Source: Thelonectria olida (taxonomy: Eukaryota > Ascomycota > Sordariomycetes > Hypocreales > Nectriaceae). From it: a stretch of 64,000 bases of DNA. Each line of letters opens with the position of its first letter. Positions within the stretch are counted from its first letter, which is position 1. The DNA lies in contig JAGPYM010000002.1 in NCBI GenBank assembly GCA_020736575.1, positions 1,426,001-1,490,000 on the forward strand, in the 5' to 3' direction. Both the position numbers and the translations under genes were made by a program. The notes under the pieces are model-generated. The model was not told where the DNA came from, did not search any database, and was given only the letters and a program-made list of their open reading frames with translations. Shown piece by piece: positions 21,584-32,200 of this stretch.

Positions 21584-22195
21584 AGCAGAGTTGGTTCAAA
21601 AAAACCTCATTCGATACGGCGAAGTGAGCTGCACCGTACTGTGCCGATAAAGTTCGAAAACAGCCGACATGGGTTCGCAACAATCAATGCTCCGAACACA
21701 GGCCCTTGCAGATATGACATGATGAGGTGGCCACCTGGTCGGATTATCTCAGCGCAGTGCATAGCTGTCAACCAGTTTCACAGTCTCACAACGGGCCTCT
21801 TCCATACTGCGGCATAGATTAAGTGTCAATTAAACTACCTCAGGCAATTCGTCCACGTCGGTTGAGACAACAATTCCCTTTACTGGTTCCTTGTTTGTTC
21901 ATTGGACGCAAACGTCGTCATGAATCAACGTCCGTGCGCTACACGAAAATGCTTTGTGCCTGCCTTCTCCACATGCCGTCGCCAACGAACATTATTCTTC
22001 TAAGCGAGTTGACATCCATTCGCACTTTCCCAGACGAATCACCTCTTCTTCAATATCACGGGTTCTGGGATACAGCTTCATCAAATACTTCACCTTGTTT
22101 CCCGCCAATGAGCATCAAATCTACTACCCCAGCTTCAGACTCGAGTCATGGGATCCTCAAGCGGGGAACCTGGCCATGTTCTTCTGGAGAAGTGT

Positions 22196-22226
22196 CGGAA
22201 CCTCCGTTTCTGTCACGGAGGTTCCG
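22196..22226. promoter_or_regulatory. 12-bp perfect inverted repeat upstream of the carboxylesterase
   Basis: The left arm CGGAACCTCCGT (22196-22207) and right arm ACGGAGGTTCCG (22215-22226) are exact reverse complements with a 7-base spacer. It lies 110 bp upstream of the TATA box and 180 bp upstream of the ATG. Each arm holds two CGG/CCG triplets, the half-sites of fungal zinc-cluster activators. Function is inferred from position only. Confidence 0.55.
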
Positions 22227-22335
22227 CCGCCTTATTGAAGACTTCCAAAAGTATCACCACTTTTATTTTCGTTTGGACAAGTCAATGCGAGGTAATTTAG
22301 GCGAAAGACACCATCGTGGCTTGCTTTGTTCAAGC

Positions 22336-22343
22336 TATATAAG
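22336..22343 (+). promoter_or_regulatory. TATA box of the carboxylesterase gene
   Basis: TATATAAG, 63 bp upstream of the start codon at 22406. Confidence 0.6.
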
Positions 22344-22405
22344 GCGGCTCCGTGTCCATCAAGTGATAGTGACGGTAGCCCATCTAACCCAGCAACGTCC
22401 CTATA

Positions 22406-23965
22406 ATGGTCTCTTTGAAGCTTCTCCTTTCATCTCTTGCGGTGGGCTGTCTTCCGTCGGCTCTCGCTCGGTCATCTCCAGAGTACCCCGATGACCTCAC
22501 CGTCAACACGCACACAGGCATCTATACAGGTCTTCGGAACGAGAACTACACCGGCGTTCGAGAGTTTCGTAACATACCCTTTGCTCAACCCCCCGTACGT
22601 AAGCTACGGTGGCAGCCTCCAGTCGCCCTCCCACATTCAAATGCGCATCACTACTCGACCCGTTTTCCGCCCTCGTGCCCCCAGTTCGTGTCTGGTTCAA
22701 AATCTCTCTGGAACCAGTTCCTACCATCCCTTATGCCCAACAACGGAGAAAATGGCAACCAGACAAATCAAGTTGCACAAACGAGCTCCGAAGATTGCTT
22801 AAGCCTAGCCATATGGACTCCGTATGGTGTGAAGCGCAATGCTAAGCTCCCGGTTCTCTTCTTCATAACTGGCGGAGGGTTCCAATCCGGAGGCATCGAA
22901 ATTCCCAGTCAACTTCCGGCCCAATGGGTTCATCGTTCAAGGTCGCATATTGTTGTGACCATCAACTATCGAGTGAACATCTTTGGGTTTCCCAATGCTG
23001 CGGCACTCAAGTACCCTAACCTGGGAATTCTGGATCAGCGAATGGCTCTTGAGTGGGTAGCGGCCAATATCGACCGGTTTGGCGGAGATCCAAAGGCAAT
23101 TACTCTATGGGGCCAGTCTGCTGGTGCTGAGTCTGTCGACTATCAACTGTTCTCCTATTGGGAGGAACCTATCGCCCGTGCCGCTTTTATTCAGTCCGGT
23201 ACTGCACTGGTGCCTCTTAAGAGTGTCGACTATGAGCATGCAAACTTCACCTACGTAGCCAAGCACGTGGGTTGTGACTTTCCTAGCGATGCTGCTGCAG
23301 AGCTGGAATGCATGCAACAGGTCCCATATCCCCAACTCATCAATTTCATCAACACGCACACCTCGACCAAGAAGATCCTCTTCGGGCCTATTGCGGACGA
23401 GAAGGTCTGTTTCTCCAACTACACGAAGCAAGCCGCCAAGGGCAAGATGGCTCGTATCCCTGCCATTATATCTAATTGCGCCAAGGAAACGGCCAGTCTG
23501 AGTGGATGGCCGGAAAACCCCGTGGCCGGCTTTGATAATGAGAAGATACTTCAAGGGACGCTCAAGACGTGGGTGTGTACCACGGCAGATACATGCAAGC
23601 TCCGATCCTCCCTAAATGCTCCGACGTACCGGTACCAATTTGCCGGCAACTTCTCCAACCTCGCCCAACTGCCTTGGATGGGCGCATTCCACGCTTCAGA
23701 TCTGTTCATGAACTTTGGCACATACGAGCTGCCTAGTAACCCGACGGAGCACGAGGCCGCTGTCAGCCAGGCGATGCAGGACCATATCCTGGCATTTGCA
23801 CGAGACGCTCTCAATGGGGCCAAGAAGATGGGTTGGGAGCCATACAACTATGGATCGAGCGTCATACGGTTCGGCGGAAGCAATGGGAAGGTTGTTCAGA
23901 AGGTGAGCGGGTATGAGATTGATGGACCTTGCTATGGAAACGGGACTTATGACATGTCACCGTAA
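22406..23965 (+). CDS. Secreted type B carboxylesterase / lipase
   Basis: A 519-residue protein in one exon. It starts with a signal peptide (MVSLKLLLSSLAVGCLPSALA, cleavage near A21), then shows the alpha/beta-hydrolase type B carboxylesterase layout. FRNIPFAQPP and SEDCLSLAIWTP are the usual N-terminal blocks. The nucleophile elbow is GQSAG at 236-240 (Ser238), the acidic residue is probably in FGPIADEK, and the histidine is in FHASDLF. The oxyanion region is FITGGGFQSGG. The product should be exported and hydrolyse carboxylic esters; no specific substrate can be read. The promoter has a TATA box and an inverted repeat, which suggests regulated expression. Several N-glycosylation sequons (NYT, NQT, NFT, NFS) are visible. 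Confidence 0.93.
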   Translation: MVSLKLLLSSLAVGCLPSALARSSPEYPDDLTVNTHTGIYTGLRNENYTGVREFRNIPFAQPPVRKLRWQPPVALPHSNAHHYSTRFPPSCPQFVSGSKSLWNQFLPSLMPNNGENGNQTNQVAQTSSEDCLSLAIWTPYGVKRNAKLPVLFFITGGGFQSGGIEIPSQLPAQWVHRSRSHIVVTINYRVNIFGFPNAAALKYPNLGILDQRMALEWVAANIDRFGGDPKAITLWGQSAGAESVDYQLFSYWEEPIARAAFIQSGTALVPLKSVDYEHANFTYVAKHVGCDFPSDAAAELECMQQVPYPQLINFINTHTSTKKILFGPIADEKVCFSNYTKQAAKGKMARIPAIISNCAKETASLSGWPENPVAGFDNEKILQGTLKTWVCTTADTCKLRSSLNAPTYRYQFAGNFSNLAQLPWMGAFHASDLFMNFGTYELPSNPTEHEAAVSQAMQDHILAFARDALNGAKKMGWEPYNYGSSVIRFGGSNGKVVQKVSGYEIDGPCYGNGTYDMSP

Positions 23966-24477
23966 ATAGCCGGCACTGGGGGACAGAGTACATGTAGTTA
24001 ATTATAGCCTTGTCATCAATCTAGATTGACTCTTCAGCTCTGATGTCACAATCTACTATCTTACACCAACCTTGATTCGTGGGTGAGTTTAAGATCCTTC
24101 ACTAGATGCATATGTACGTACTTTATCAACTCCACACGTTCTCTTTCTTGTGGTTGCCCGGAAACGCGCCAGCCTTGACACCACCAGCCCGGACCCGCCC
24201 GGGCCTTCACCCCACATATTACAGGGGCCTTCCACATGGCCCACTTCCCATCTAACGCGAGAGACGCGCGCTGCCGCGTTCAAGCCGCGTTCTTTGACCC
24301 CTCTCGTGTTCACGCTCATGCGCTGTGACTGGCCAGGGAGGGAAACAGAGCAAATATTCGTCTAGAGGAGTGCTTTATTCAGAATTTCTATCCCTAAAAT
24401 GTACAGCATCTCGGGTATGTCGGATCACATTACATAGTTGTATTCGTACACTTGCCTCCCATGAGGCTTTAGCTCTT
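23966..24477. other. Convergent intergenic region
   Basis: 512 bp between the 3' ends of the carboxylesterase and rhomboid genes; no gene seen. Confidence 0.5.
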
Positions 24478-26160
24478 TCATTTACGCTCCTCCTCCAGTA
24501 CTTGCACATTGACTCCCGTCGGCAGAGGCGCTCTGCTGTCCGCATTCGATCGGGAAAAGTCAATAATCTTCTTCTCCCGCTCCGGCTTGCCCCTGTTGAT
24601 GTACTCCATGCCAAGGATGCCCGCAGCCATGCCCGTCAAATGCGACGCAATGTCTATCTTGAACTTGACAGTCTTGCCAAAGGCCGCCAGCTGCGGCACG
24701 AACAGCAGCGCCAGGAACACAATGCCGTGCACGCCGTCTTGCGGCAGCCCGAAGATCTTGAAGCCGTCGGTGCGATGCTCCCAGAAGTACGCAGAGCACA
24801 GGCCGAGGACCGCGCCCGATGCGCCCAGCGACGTGAGACCAAGCCAGCCGCGCAGCGTATATGTGATCAAGCTACCCGTGAAGCCCAAGGCGCCGCAACC
24901 GAGATACAGCGCGAGGAAGTTGGCACGGCCGATTTCTTCGTGAATTTGGGTGCCAAAGACCCAGAAGGGAATCATGTTGATGATGAAGTGGCTGACCTTC
25001 TGGTGCGAAAAGGGCGCCGTGAACAGGGTGACGGGCTTCACCGTGGCAACGACGAAGATCATGTAGCGGTTCATAAAGGACCACAGCGGAGGAGCATGCC
25101 AAGCTAGCAACGCGAGAAGGTTGATGGCCATGATGGCGCCCACCGTTGCGTGGGCGGTGGAAATGTCGGGGAAAATGCGGTACCGCGCCTCGGGCTCCTG
25201 GTACACCATGGCCAGGGAACCGAGCAGGCCAACGACGAGGGCGACGACAGTGACGGACGGGAGAATGCGCTCCCACGTCTTGATCTCAGGAGGGGCCTCA
25301 AGGTCCGACTGCCCTTTCTTGTAGTACTCGGCAATCTTGGGGTTCTGGATCTGACGCTCCTGCGGGCGCACCTGGGCAAGCGGGCCTGCCGCCACTTCTC
25401 CCCGGGCCTCGGCTGCTTTGCGCTCCTCCTCTTCCTTGAGTTCCTTGACCTTGCGCTTTGCGATGTTCCGCGATCGGATCTGGTCGAATGTGCTGTGTCC
25501 GTAAATGGGATCGGCTGCGGGAGCCTTGTCCTCCTCGGGGGCGGCGGCCTTGGTGCTCTTTGCCTTGTCTGCCGATTCCAGCTCCTCCTCCATTTGTTCC
25601 AGCTCATCCTCGGCGCGCAGGCCGGCATTGAGCACCTCATCGACGGGGACCGACTTGCGAAGGTAGGCCAACGCCTTGGTGATTTGATCCTTGGTGAACT
25701 GTACGGTATGGACGGCAAAGGCCGGGTCGTCGAGAGTGCCAGCGACTCGGCGCCCGTGAAGGATGCGGAGCAAGTGATTGGCTCTCCTGGCATTGATGCC
25801 TTTCCCAAAGACCTTTTGGACCTCGGGGTCTGTCAAGTCGAGATTTCGGAACGAGAGGCCTGCCTGGTCGCGGTAGTCCTTGGGAAGGTCCTCATACTTG
25901 CGAACCGTCTTGTCGGAGAACAGGGTCCGTCGGGTAACGTAGGGATACGCAGAAGCAAAGGCCGGATTCCGACACCTCGAGGTCGCCGTGGATGGAGAAG
26001 CGTTTCTAGTACTACATCCCGAGAGCCATCGTGTGGGCAGAAAAGGCTGTGCGGTGCATGTTGCCGCTGCAGTCGTCGCAGTCGCTGCTCGAGCACTCAG
26101 CCCACGAAGGGCAGACCGGAGCCAGAGGCGGGACGAATTGGGAGCGACGAAGAGGCTCAT
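24478..26160 (-). CDS. Mitochondrial rhomboid protease (Pcp1/PARL family)
   Basis: An intramembrane serine protease of 560 residues. I place the start at ATG 26160 (MSLFVAPNSSRLWLRSALRG) because it gives a typical mitochondrial presequence rich in Arg, Ser and Ala, and the upstream codons look untranslated. The rhomboid domain occupies the C-terminal half, with several membrane segments. The catalytic serine is in SLGASG (Ser448) and the histidine in ASHLTGM (His507). In yeast the orthologue Pcp1/Rbd1 cleaves Mgm1 and Ccp1 in the inner membrane; the same role is inferred here. A long charged region (about 180-280) between presequence and core contains coiled-coil-like KELKEEEERKAAEA. The gene diverges from the 26612 gene with 451 bp between them. 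Confidence 0.93.
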   Translation of the reverse strand: MSLFVAPNSSRLWLRSALRGLSARAATATTAAATCTAQPFLPTRWLSGCSTRNASPSTATSRCRNPAFASAYPYVTRRTLFSDKTVRKYEDLPKDYRDQAGLSFRNLDLTDPEVQKVFGKGINARRANHLLRILHGRRVAGTLDDPAFAVHTVQFTKDQITKALAYLRKSVPVDEVLNAGLRAEDELEQMEEELESADKAKSTKAAAPEEDKAPAADPIYGHSTFDQIRSRNIAKRKVKELKEEEERKAAEARGEVAAGPLAQVRPQERQIQNPKIAEYYKKGQSDLEAPPEIKTWERILPSVTVVALVVGLLGSLAMVYQEPEARYRIFPDISTAHATVGAIMAINLLALLAWHAPPLWSFMNRYMIFVVATVKPVTLFTAPFSHQKVSHFIINMIPFWVFGTQIHEEIGRANFLALYLGCGALGFTGSLITYTLRGWLGLTSLGASGAVLGLCSAYFWEHRTDGFKIFGLPQDGVHGIVFLALLFVPQLAAFGKTVKFKIDIASHLTGMAAGILGMEYINRGKPEREKKIIDFSRSNADSRAPLPTGVNVQVLEEERK

Positions 26161-26611
26161 TGCGAATGAATGGATGCGCAAAAAGCGCTCAGTCGAGCCG
26201 CGAAGGGCAGCGAGGCCAGAATAAGAGCGGCGGACCAAGCCCTCGTCGTAGGTGAGGGGGTGGATGGTATGATGCGGGAACCTGTTCAACGCATGAATTA
26301 ATTTAGAGGCGAACGAGGCCCCGAGGATTTTTGTTCCGCCTGCCGCCAATGGCCGATCGGTCTTCCGGCAGGGGTGGGTTGCGCACACGGAGGTACGTAC
26401 CAACTGGCACCTGGAATGGAACGCGCCACGAACGGAAGCCTTGCCAACCCCACCAAACATCCCTTCAACGGGTGCCCCGCGATTCTTTGAACATTTGATG
26501 TCCAAGCATTGAGCTCCGATAACTATTCTAAACCAAACCAAGCTTCGCGACGACAATCAAGTTTACCAACACGCACACAAGTTGCTACCAACCCGCCCCC
26601 TCTCGCCCACC
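26161..26611. other. Divergent promoter region
   Basis: 451 bp between the rhomboid and the 26612 genes. The open frame of the rhomboid extends upstream through it, but the presequence argues that translation starts at 26160. Confidence 0.5.
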
Positions 26612-27238
26612 ATGTCGTCCTCCTCCGCAGACACCCGTCCCATACCACCCGCCCGCTTCGCCGCTGCCCTCAAAGACCTCTCTCTCGCCATGCTCCACCT
26701 CAAGGTCCTCGAGATCCGCAACTCCATCGCTCACCTGCAATACTCAAACGACCAGCTCAAGCCCTTTGCCGAAGGCTCCGAGACCGCCCTGGACGCCGCG
26801 TCAGGGGCCCCTGACCAGGACTGCATCGACGCCATCAAGGAGAACGAGGCCGTCATCGACCGCATGGCCGAGCGCATCGCCCTCGTCCGCGCAGAGGTCG
26901 AGGAGCGCGGCCTGAGCTGGGAAGAGTTCCAGAGTCGCGACGAGATCGAGTCGAAAAAGGAGGACGATCCTGCTCCTGCTCAGACTAACGGCGCGACCGC
27001 CGCGGCGCCAACTGCTCCTACTGGGGAGACGACAACGACGTCGAGCGATACCCGCAATCCGTGGACCGACGGCACCTTCCAGACGGGCACGATCCGCAAC
27101 GGCGAAGTACACATGGATCGACAAGCCGGTCAACCGCAAGGTGGAAGCGTAAGCGACGAACAACTGCGGAGGGCCATGGAAGAGCGCATGCGGGATCTCG
27201 AGGCTGATGAGGATGACAATGGAGGCATGCACCTATGA
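26612..27238 (+). CDS. Conserved helical fungal protein of unknown function
   Basis: A 208-residue protein in one exon, starting at ATG 26612 in caccATGtcg. I recognise no named family. Residues 15-120 are predicted helical: ALKDLSLAMLHLKVLEIRNS, then NEAVIDRMAERIALVRAEVE, ending in RGLSWEEFQSR. The next part is Ala/Thr-rich and disordered, and the C terminus GTFQTGTIRNGEVHMD followed by LRRAMEERMRDLEADEDDN returns to charged helix. There is no signal peptide or membrane span. The codon use and reading-frame length suggest a real gene. The helical pairs could form a small scaffold or chaperone-like protein, but this is a guess. Confidence 0.72.
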   Translation: MSSSSADTRPIPPARFAAALKDLSLAMLHLKVLEIRNSIAHLQYSNDQLKPFAEGSETALDAASGAPDQDCIDAIKENEAVIDRMAERIALVRAEVEERGLSWEEFQSRDEIESKKEDDPAPAQTNGATAAAPTAPTGETTTTSSDTRNPWTDGTFQTGTIRNGEVHMDRQAGQPQGGSVSDEQLRRAMEERMRDLEADEDDNGGMHL

Positions 27239-27991
27239 AGAACGGATTGGTTTACATCGGCTGGCGTTTTTGGAGAGTTGGGACAAAGGAGGACATATCA
27301 TCAAAATGATACCCCGAGGAAACAGGACAGAGGTACGAGGGACGGCCAGAGGGTTACAATCAATATACATATCACAACAAAAGCATCGATCGGAATTTGT
27401 TGGAAGTCTGTTAGATTTGCTATTTTTTCTGTTGGTTTCCCAGCCATTGAATCTGAAAGCATGTCCTGTGCAGTAAAGCACCAGATACTCAAAAAGAGAA
27501 AAAGGACATTTTTTGTGGTGACGCCCGCCTCTTGGGGTCCTATAAGCAGTAATGGACCGCCCCTTGCCAATTTCCAAAAACAAAATAAAAATAAAAGCCA
27601 ATACGAAAGCCGAGATGCACACGAGAAAAAGGACAAACACCAGCGCCGGCGCCCAGCTACTATGCACCGAAAACAAGCCCAATCCAGACACCATTCCCAT
27701 ATGATGATGAAGTTTATAGACAATAGTGAAACCCCAAGACGAGGAAGGAAAACCGTTGAAGGCAGAGCGAGAATAATGGGGCAAGGACGTAATGGATTCC
27801 CAGGGGTTGAAGTGTGTGTGAGTTTGAGTGTGATGGTTTCAGAGGACGGTGGAGATTATGAGAGAAGGGGCCTGGAAATATGTCGGTGAAGGACCAAGAC
27901 GTGAGGAGATTTGAATCAGTCTGGTCAAAGGAGGCGTTAACGTCGGGTTGAATGGACACGCCTTAGTTGTAGGAAGGAAGTCTAGTTTAGT
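27239..27991. other. Convergent intergenic region
   Basis: 753 bp, AT-richer than flanking exons; the open frames on both strands show no domain, and I see no gene. Confidence 0.5.
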
Positions 27992-29221
27992 TTAGTCCGT
28001 GTCATCGCCAACAGGAGATGCGGCGCCAGACAGCCGCTTTGCCCGCAGGGATTTCCGCTTGGAGCGTTGCGACGTTTTTGCTTTGCTCTCGAGAGACCTC
28101 GTACTCATAATCGTTTCCAAGTTTGGTCGTTGAGCTGCGTGCGTTACGCTTAATCTCGGACCCAGGCTCATGGCGGTCTGGGAAAAGGGGACTCGTCTTT
28201 CCGAATCCGAGTCTGAGTCGTCATCATCTGATGACTGGGCTCCGGGCGGCGCGGCGACGGGTCGTAGTCTGCTCCTCCTCCTGTCGACGAAGTTGTCCAT
28301 GGAATCGTCCGAGGTGTCAAAGGATAAGCTGCGGGTGCGGTGTATGCTCAAGGACCGATTCGTGCGTGCCGCGAAGAGTGACTCGATCAGCTCCGTTTCC
28401 GTTGGGTTGCTACTCTCCCTCTTCAATTTCTCCATGACGAGCTTCTCCTGTACGAGTCGTCCTAATTGCACATCCTCGGCCACCAACGTCCTACCGCTCG
28501 ACTTGCTGCCGGAGCTGCCAGCACGGCTAACAGGGACCTTGCCTTCCATGAACTTAGCAGGTGGCGGGGGCTGAAGCATCCATCGATGGGCGTCCTTGCA
28601 GGGGGCCTTGCTGCTGACGACGGGCGGGTGGTATTCGTTGATGGGCTGGTTCTTGGGTGCAAAGTAAAATTCCCTTCGGTCCTGGTCCGACACTTCCTTG
28701 TCGATTCCCAACGTCGATTCGATCAAGCGTCCGGCCGAATCACGAGCCTTAGAGATGGCTTCCATGAGCTTTTGTCCAGACCACTGACCCCACAGCTCCT
28801 CGTCCTCGCGCTGGTACCCTTTCCGTCGGTTCCAATCGTCGGAGAGGGCGTCGTCGTCAGACATGACGGTTGTGCTGGGTGCAATGTTGAGGTGGCTCTC
28901 GACGGCAGTATTGGTATGCTCGGATATGCTGAGGGCGCTGCTGTCGCCGCCGGAGCTGGTGAGGCCGCGCTGGCTCGAGTTCTTGCTGGCCGACTTCTTG
29001 GGGAGACTGGGCCCCATGTTAATCTCCTCGCGCCAGTAGGGATTGGTGTTGAAAGGAGAAGGGTGCTGGTAGAGCTCGGGTTGGTTGGACTCGAGCCTGG
29101 CCTTCTCCTCGCGCTCTCTCTTTGCCCTCTCGCGGGCCTTTTTTCGATGGCGGACCTTGGCACATGGTGCACAGGAGAGCACGTAGAAGACGGCGGATTG
29201 GAAGGCGACGGGGAAAGACAT
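27992..29221 (-). CDS. Conserved fungal Ser-rich protein of unknown function
   Basis: A 409-residue protein in one exon. It begins MSFPVAFQSAVFYVLSCAPCAKV, a short hydrophobic stretch, then runs into a strongly basic helix RHRKKARERAKREREEKARL. After this come HPSPFNTNPYWREEINMGPS and later DELWGQWSGQKLMEAIS-like and REFYFAPKNQPINEYHPPVV blocks. This arrangement, from memory, is conserved among Sordariomycetes without an assigned function. The remaining sequence is Ser-, Arg- and Asp-rich, including an acidic run SSDDDDSDSDSE near residue 340. The N-terminal hydrophobic stretch could be a signal anchor with the basic region behind it, as in peripheral membrane proteins; this is inference. Many RxxS sites suggest phosphorylation. 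Confidence 0.74.
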   Translation of the reverse strand: MSFPVAFQSAVFYVLSCAPCAKVRHRKKARERAKREREEKARLESNQPELYQHPSPFNTNPYWREEINMGPSLPKKSASKNSSQRGLTSSGGDSSALSISEHTNTAVESHLNIAPSTTVMSDDDALSDDWNRRKGYQREDEELWGQWSGQKLMEAISKARDSAGRLIESTLGIDKEVSDQDRREFYFAPKNQPINEYHPPVVSSKAPCKDAHRWMLQPPPPAKFMEGKVPVSRAGSSGSKSSGRTLVAEDVQLGRLVQEKLVMEKLKRESSNPTETELIESLFAARTNRSLSIHRTRSLSFDTSDDSMDNFVDRRRSRLRPVAAPPGAQSSDDDDSDSDSERRVPFSQTAMSLGPRLSVTHAAQRPNLETIMSTRSLESKAKTSQRSKRKSLRAKRLSGAASPVGDDTD

Positions 29222-32200
29222 GGTGGTTGTCGCCGTGTCTACCGGGCGAGCCCCGACATGAACCAGACAGGGGAAAAAAGAGGAAGGCTTGTCGTGGTTT
29301 GTCGGTAATTCGAATTTTAGAAAAAAGGTTCACAAAAGAAAAAGGGAAAAAAGAAGATCAAACGGGTGCTTCACAACAACAGCAAGAACATGAAGAGAAG
29401 GTGGGAAAGGAGATCAGTGCAGAAGATTGGACGATGTCGATTCTCAGCTTTCGAGGGGTCCGTCGTCGTCCGGTGGCCGGGGGGCTCAAGTCGCAGGCGT
29501 AGTGGAAAAGAGGCGGCCAACGGGGCCTGTAAATTGAGCGGGCTGCAGACGGCGCAGCTGGGAGTTGAGGAGTGTGGGTTGGGTGAACAAGAGTCGGTGG
29601 ACGGAGAAGGAGGATGAGGAACGGGAGGCGTGTCTAGGGCCAGAGAGCAAGATTGTTGAATTTGATGGCCGAGCCAAGACGGTAACGGAACAGAATGCAC
29701 AAGGATGAGGAGTCGCAAGCGAACAGTTGCAATCAATTCGTCAGAGGCGTAAAGTGTTTTCGGTTGATGATTTGAGGAATGCGTCGTGTCGTTCGTTGCC
29801 AGTTCGTGTGGGGAGATTGAGCATCAGGGGGGGGATGTCGTTTCACAGCCAGGTGCGGCGGCCGCTAGGTAGTTTGGAGATGGAGATGGAGATGGAGATG
29901 GGGATGGAGACGAGGAGGAATTAGAAGCCGGAGGGATAATAAAATAGACCTCCCACTGTGAGCCACAGAACCACGGAAGGCTCCTTCTTTCTCCGTCTTT
30001 ATTATTCTGGCAGGTGGCCACAAGCGTTCGGCAAGTCCCCAACGGTTAGTGGAAGCCTGCGAGGAGGGGGGAGATGGGCCAAAAGAAGGTGACCGCTAGT
30101 CGCGCATGCGAATAGAGTTACTGTAGAGATGGCCTCGCAAGCTGAACGGCGAGGCACTCAAGTCAGGTCACGTATGTCCCTTTAGTGTGCGAAGGCTGAG
30201 CTCCTGGCTTGGTTGGTCTGTTGGCTCATGCGCAGGACTACGTGACGACGGCGGCGTCAGTGTCAGGATTGGATGCAAAAAGGGGACAAGGGGTCTCAGA
30301 TATATGTCCAACGGCAGTGATGCTGCTGCGCGACAACAGGAAGCGTCTTGCTCTATTCGTACAGTCGGAGAACTGTCTTGCTATTCGTAGAGTCGCATTC
30401 GCACGCAGACGCAGATGCAGACGCACGCACTAATTGTTTTGCAGTAGCCTGGGATTGTTTGACGTCGTTTGCAAACGAGCAATTAATTAATTAATCGACA
30501 TCCCGTGTTACCCGTCTTAATTTACCTACATTACGAGTAACACGAGTTACGCAGTCAACTAGGTGTGCTCGCAAGGAGGAGTCATGACACCCAAACAGAA
30601 AATGTGAACAACGAAGCCGAGAAGCAACGTGGTCAGGCGGGCCGAATCCAATTCGCACGAGGAGGAGGCGAGGCAAAGGATGGAGGGCGTCTGAGGGCAT
30701 CGCATCGCATGGAATCCAATCCAACGTGGAATCAATTGATCCCCCGTCCGTCGTCTCAAGGATGGATCCATGACCAGTCGAGGGTCCGTCGCGAAGACGG
30801 CAGGGACCTTCCCACAAGGGCAATCGGCCACCCAGCAGCCATGTAACTACTTGTAGCCCCGCTCCCACTAACGACGGACGCACTGCCCAACACACAAGCT
30901 GCTGCTGGATGGAGCGGTCCAGACGCTCAGCTTGCATTGGAGGTTTCCTGAGCTTCACCAGTCGCATTGTTGGGGTGAGTACGAGGTGTTGATGCGGATG
31001 TGATGCACTGATGAGCCACGAGAAGTGTTGGAAATGCTTTTGCATCAAATGCACCCTCAATCCTCATCAGCCCCAATCCATCATCAGCCTCACACAGTCC
31101 ACGTGGCTCTTCGCCCGTTTGGCTCTGAGAGAAAAGCAAGGCCGGCCACAAACACCGCCGTTGTCGCCCACCTCACAGCAGAGCCCAGCCCCAGTCAAAG
31201 CGTGCCGAGATCCCATCTCTCCTCTGTAAACACCAACGCCGTCGTCACTTCGATATGCATGTTCCCCTCCTTTGCCCTCCAACTCCTCCGAGTGTTTCGC
31301 CACCACGGCTCGTCAAGCAGATCCGAGTTTAGACCGCTTATTGCCCACGAATAGATCTACTCGCTATCTTTTTAAACTTCCCGAGACAGCCTCCCAACAA
31401 AGAGCCAAACTTTCCATCCGTCATGACGTCGTAGGCGTTCAATTCGGGCCTCAACTGCAACGTGCCAAGAGCCTGAAATTCGCTCGCATCGTCCTCCCCC
31501 CACGGAATCATCATGTAGGAAGCGGTCCCAACAACCCGCCCGACTTTGCCGAAGCCCGCCTTGATCCAATGGCGCAGTGGAGAGGGGACGCGCGGGCTTA
31601 TTCCTCGAGGTGCGGTCCCGGATACCCCGCCTTTGCCGGGCCCTTCTCCGGGCGTCGAGTCTTCGCATCCGCACTCCCGACTTTTGGATGGAATTATTTT
31701 GGGTCATCATACCTCGTCACCTCTGCAACCTTTTTCGCGTGCAAATGCTCGGCCAAACAACCTCGTCTATCCGGCTTGGCGCATATTATCCAACGTCGTC
31801 GTTCTCATCCCAACCCGGCGCCAACCTCCTCTCCTCCTCCCCGCCTTCCAGTCATTGAGAAACTCGGTCGACTTGGTTGGATTAGTCGCATGCTGTTGTG
31901 CGTGCGCTACATCCTATTCGTCCCGGAATCATGCAAGGTCCCAGCCGTCAGGAAGAGGACGGATCCTCCCTCGCTCCCTCTTCTGCTTTAGCCTCGCTTG
32001 CTGATCCCCAATGACGCTGCGCGGATCGACCCATGATGGACTTCTAGTTAACCTAACCTAGTGCCTTGATAGATTTGCTCTTGCGGCGATAGGTGTTCGT
32101 CGCAGACGTCACATGGGTAAATCGCCCGGGGTTTAGCTCTGCGCTCTGCTTGCGTACTACGTAGCATGTCGATTGCGAGTCGATCGAATACGAATATGCA

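Larger units (their letters stand above)
20901..22405. other. Intergenic region upstream of the sirtuin and carboxylesterase genes
   Basis: 1.5 kb of shared upstream sequence between divergent genes. No gene is seen. It contains an (AC) microsatellite, a 12-bp inverted repeat and a TATA box, listed separately. Confidence 0.5.

Noticed and set aside
26161..26556. Upstream extension of the rhomboid frame (132 codons)
   Set aside because: It reads without features and would bury the clear mitochondrial presequence that starts at 26160.
31272..31991. 239-codon open frame on the + strand
   Set aside because: It has no domain or conserved motif, and overlaps other frames of similar length, as expected in GC-rich intergenic DNA.
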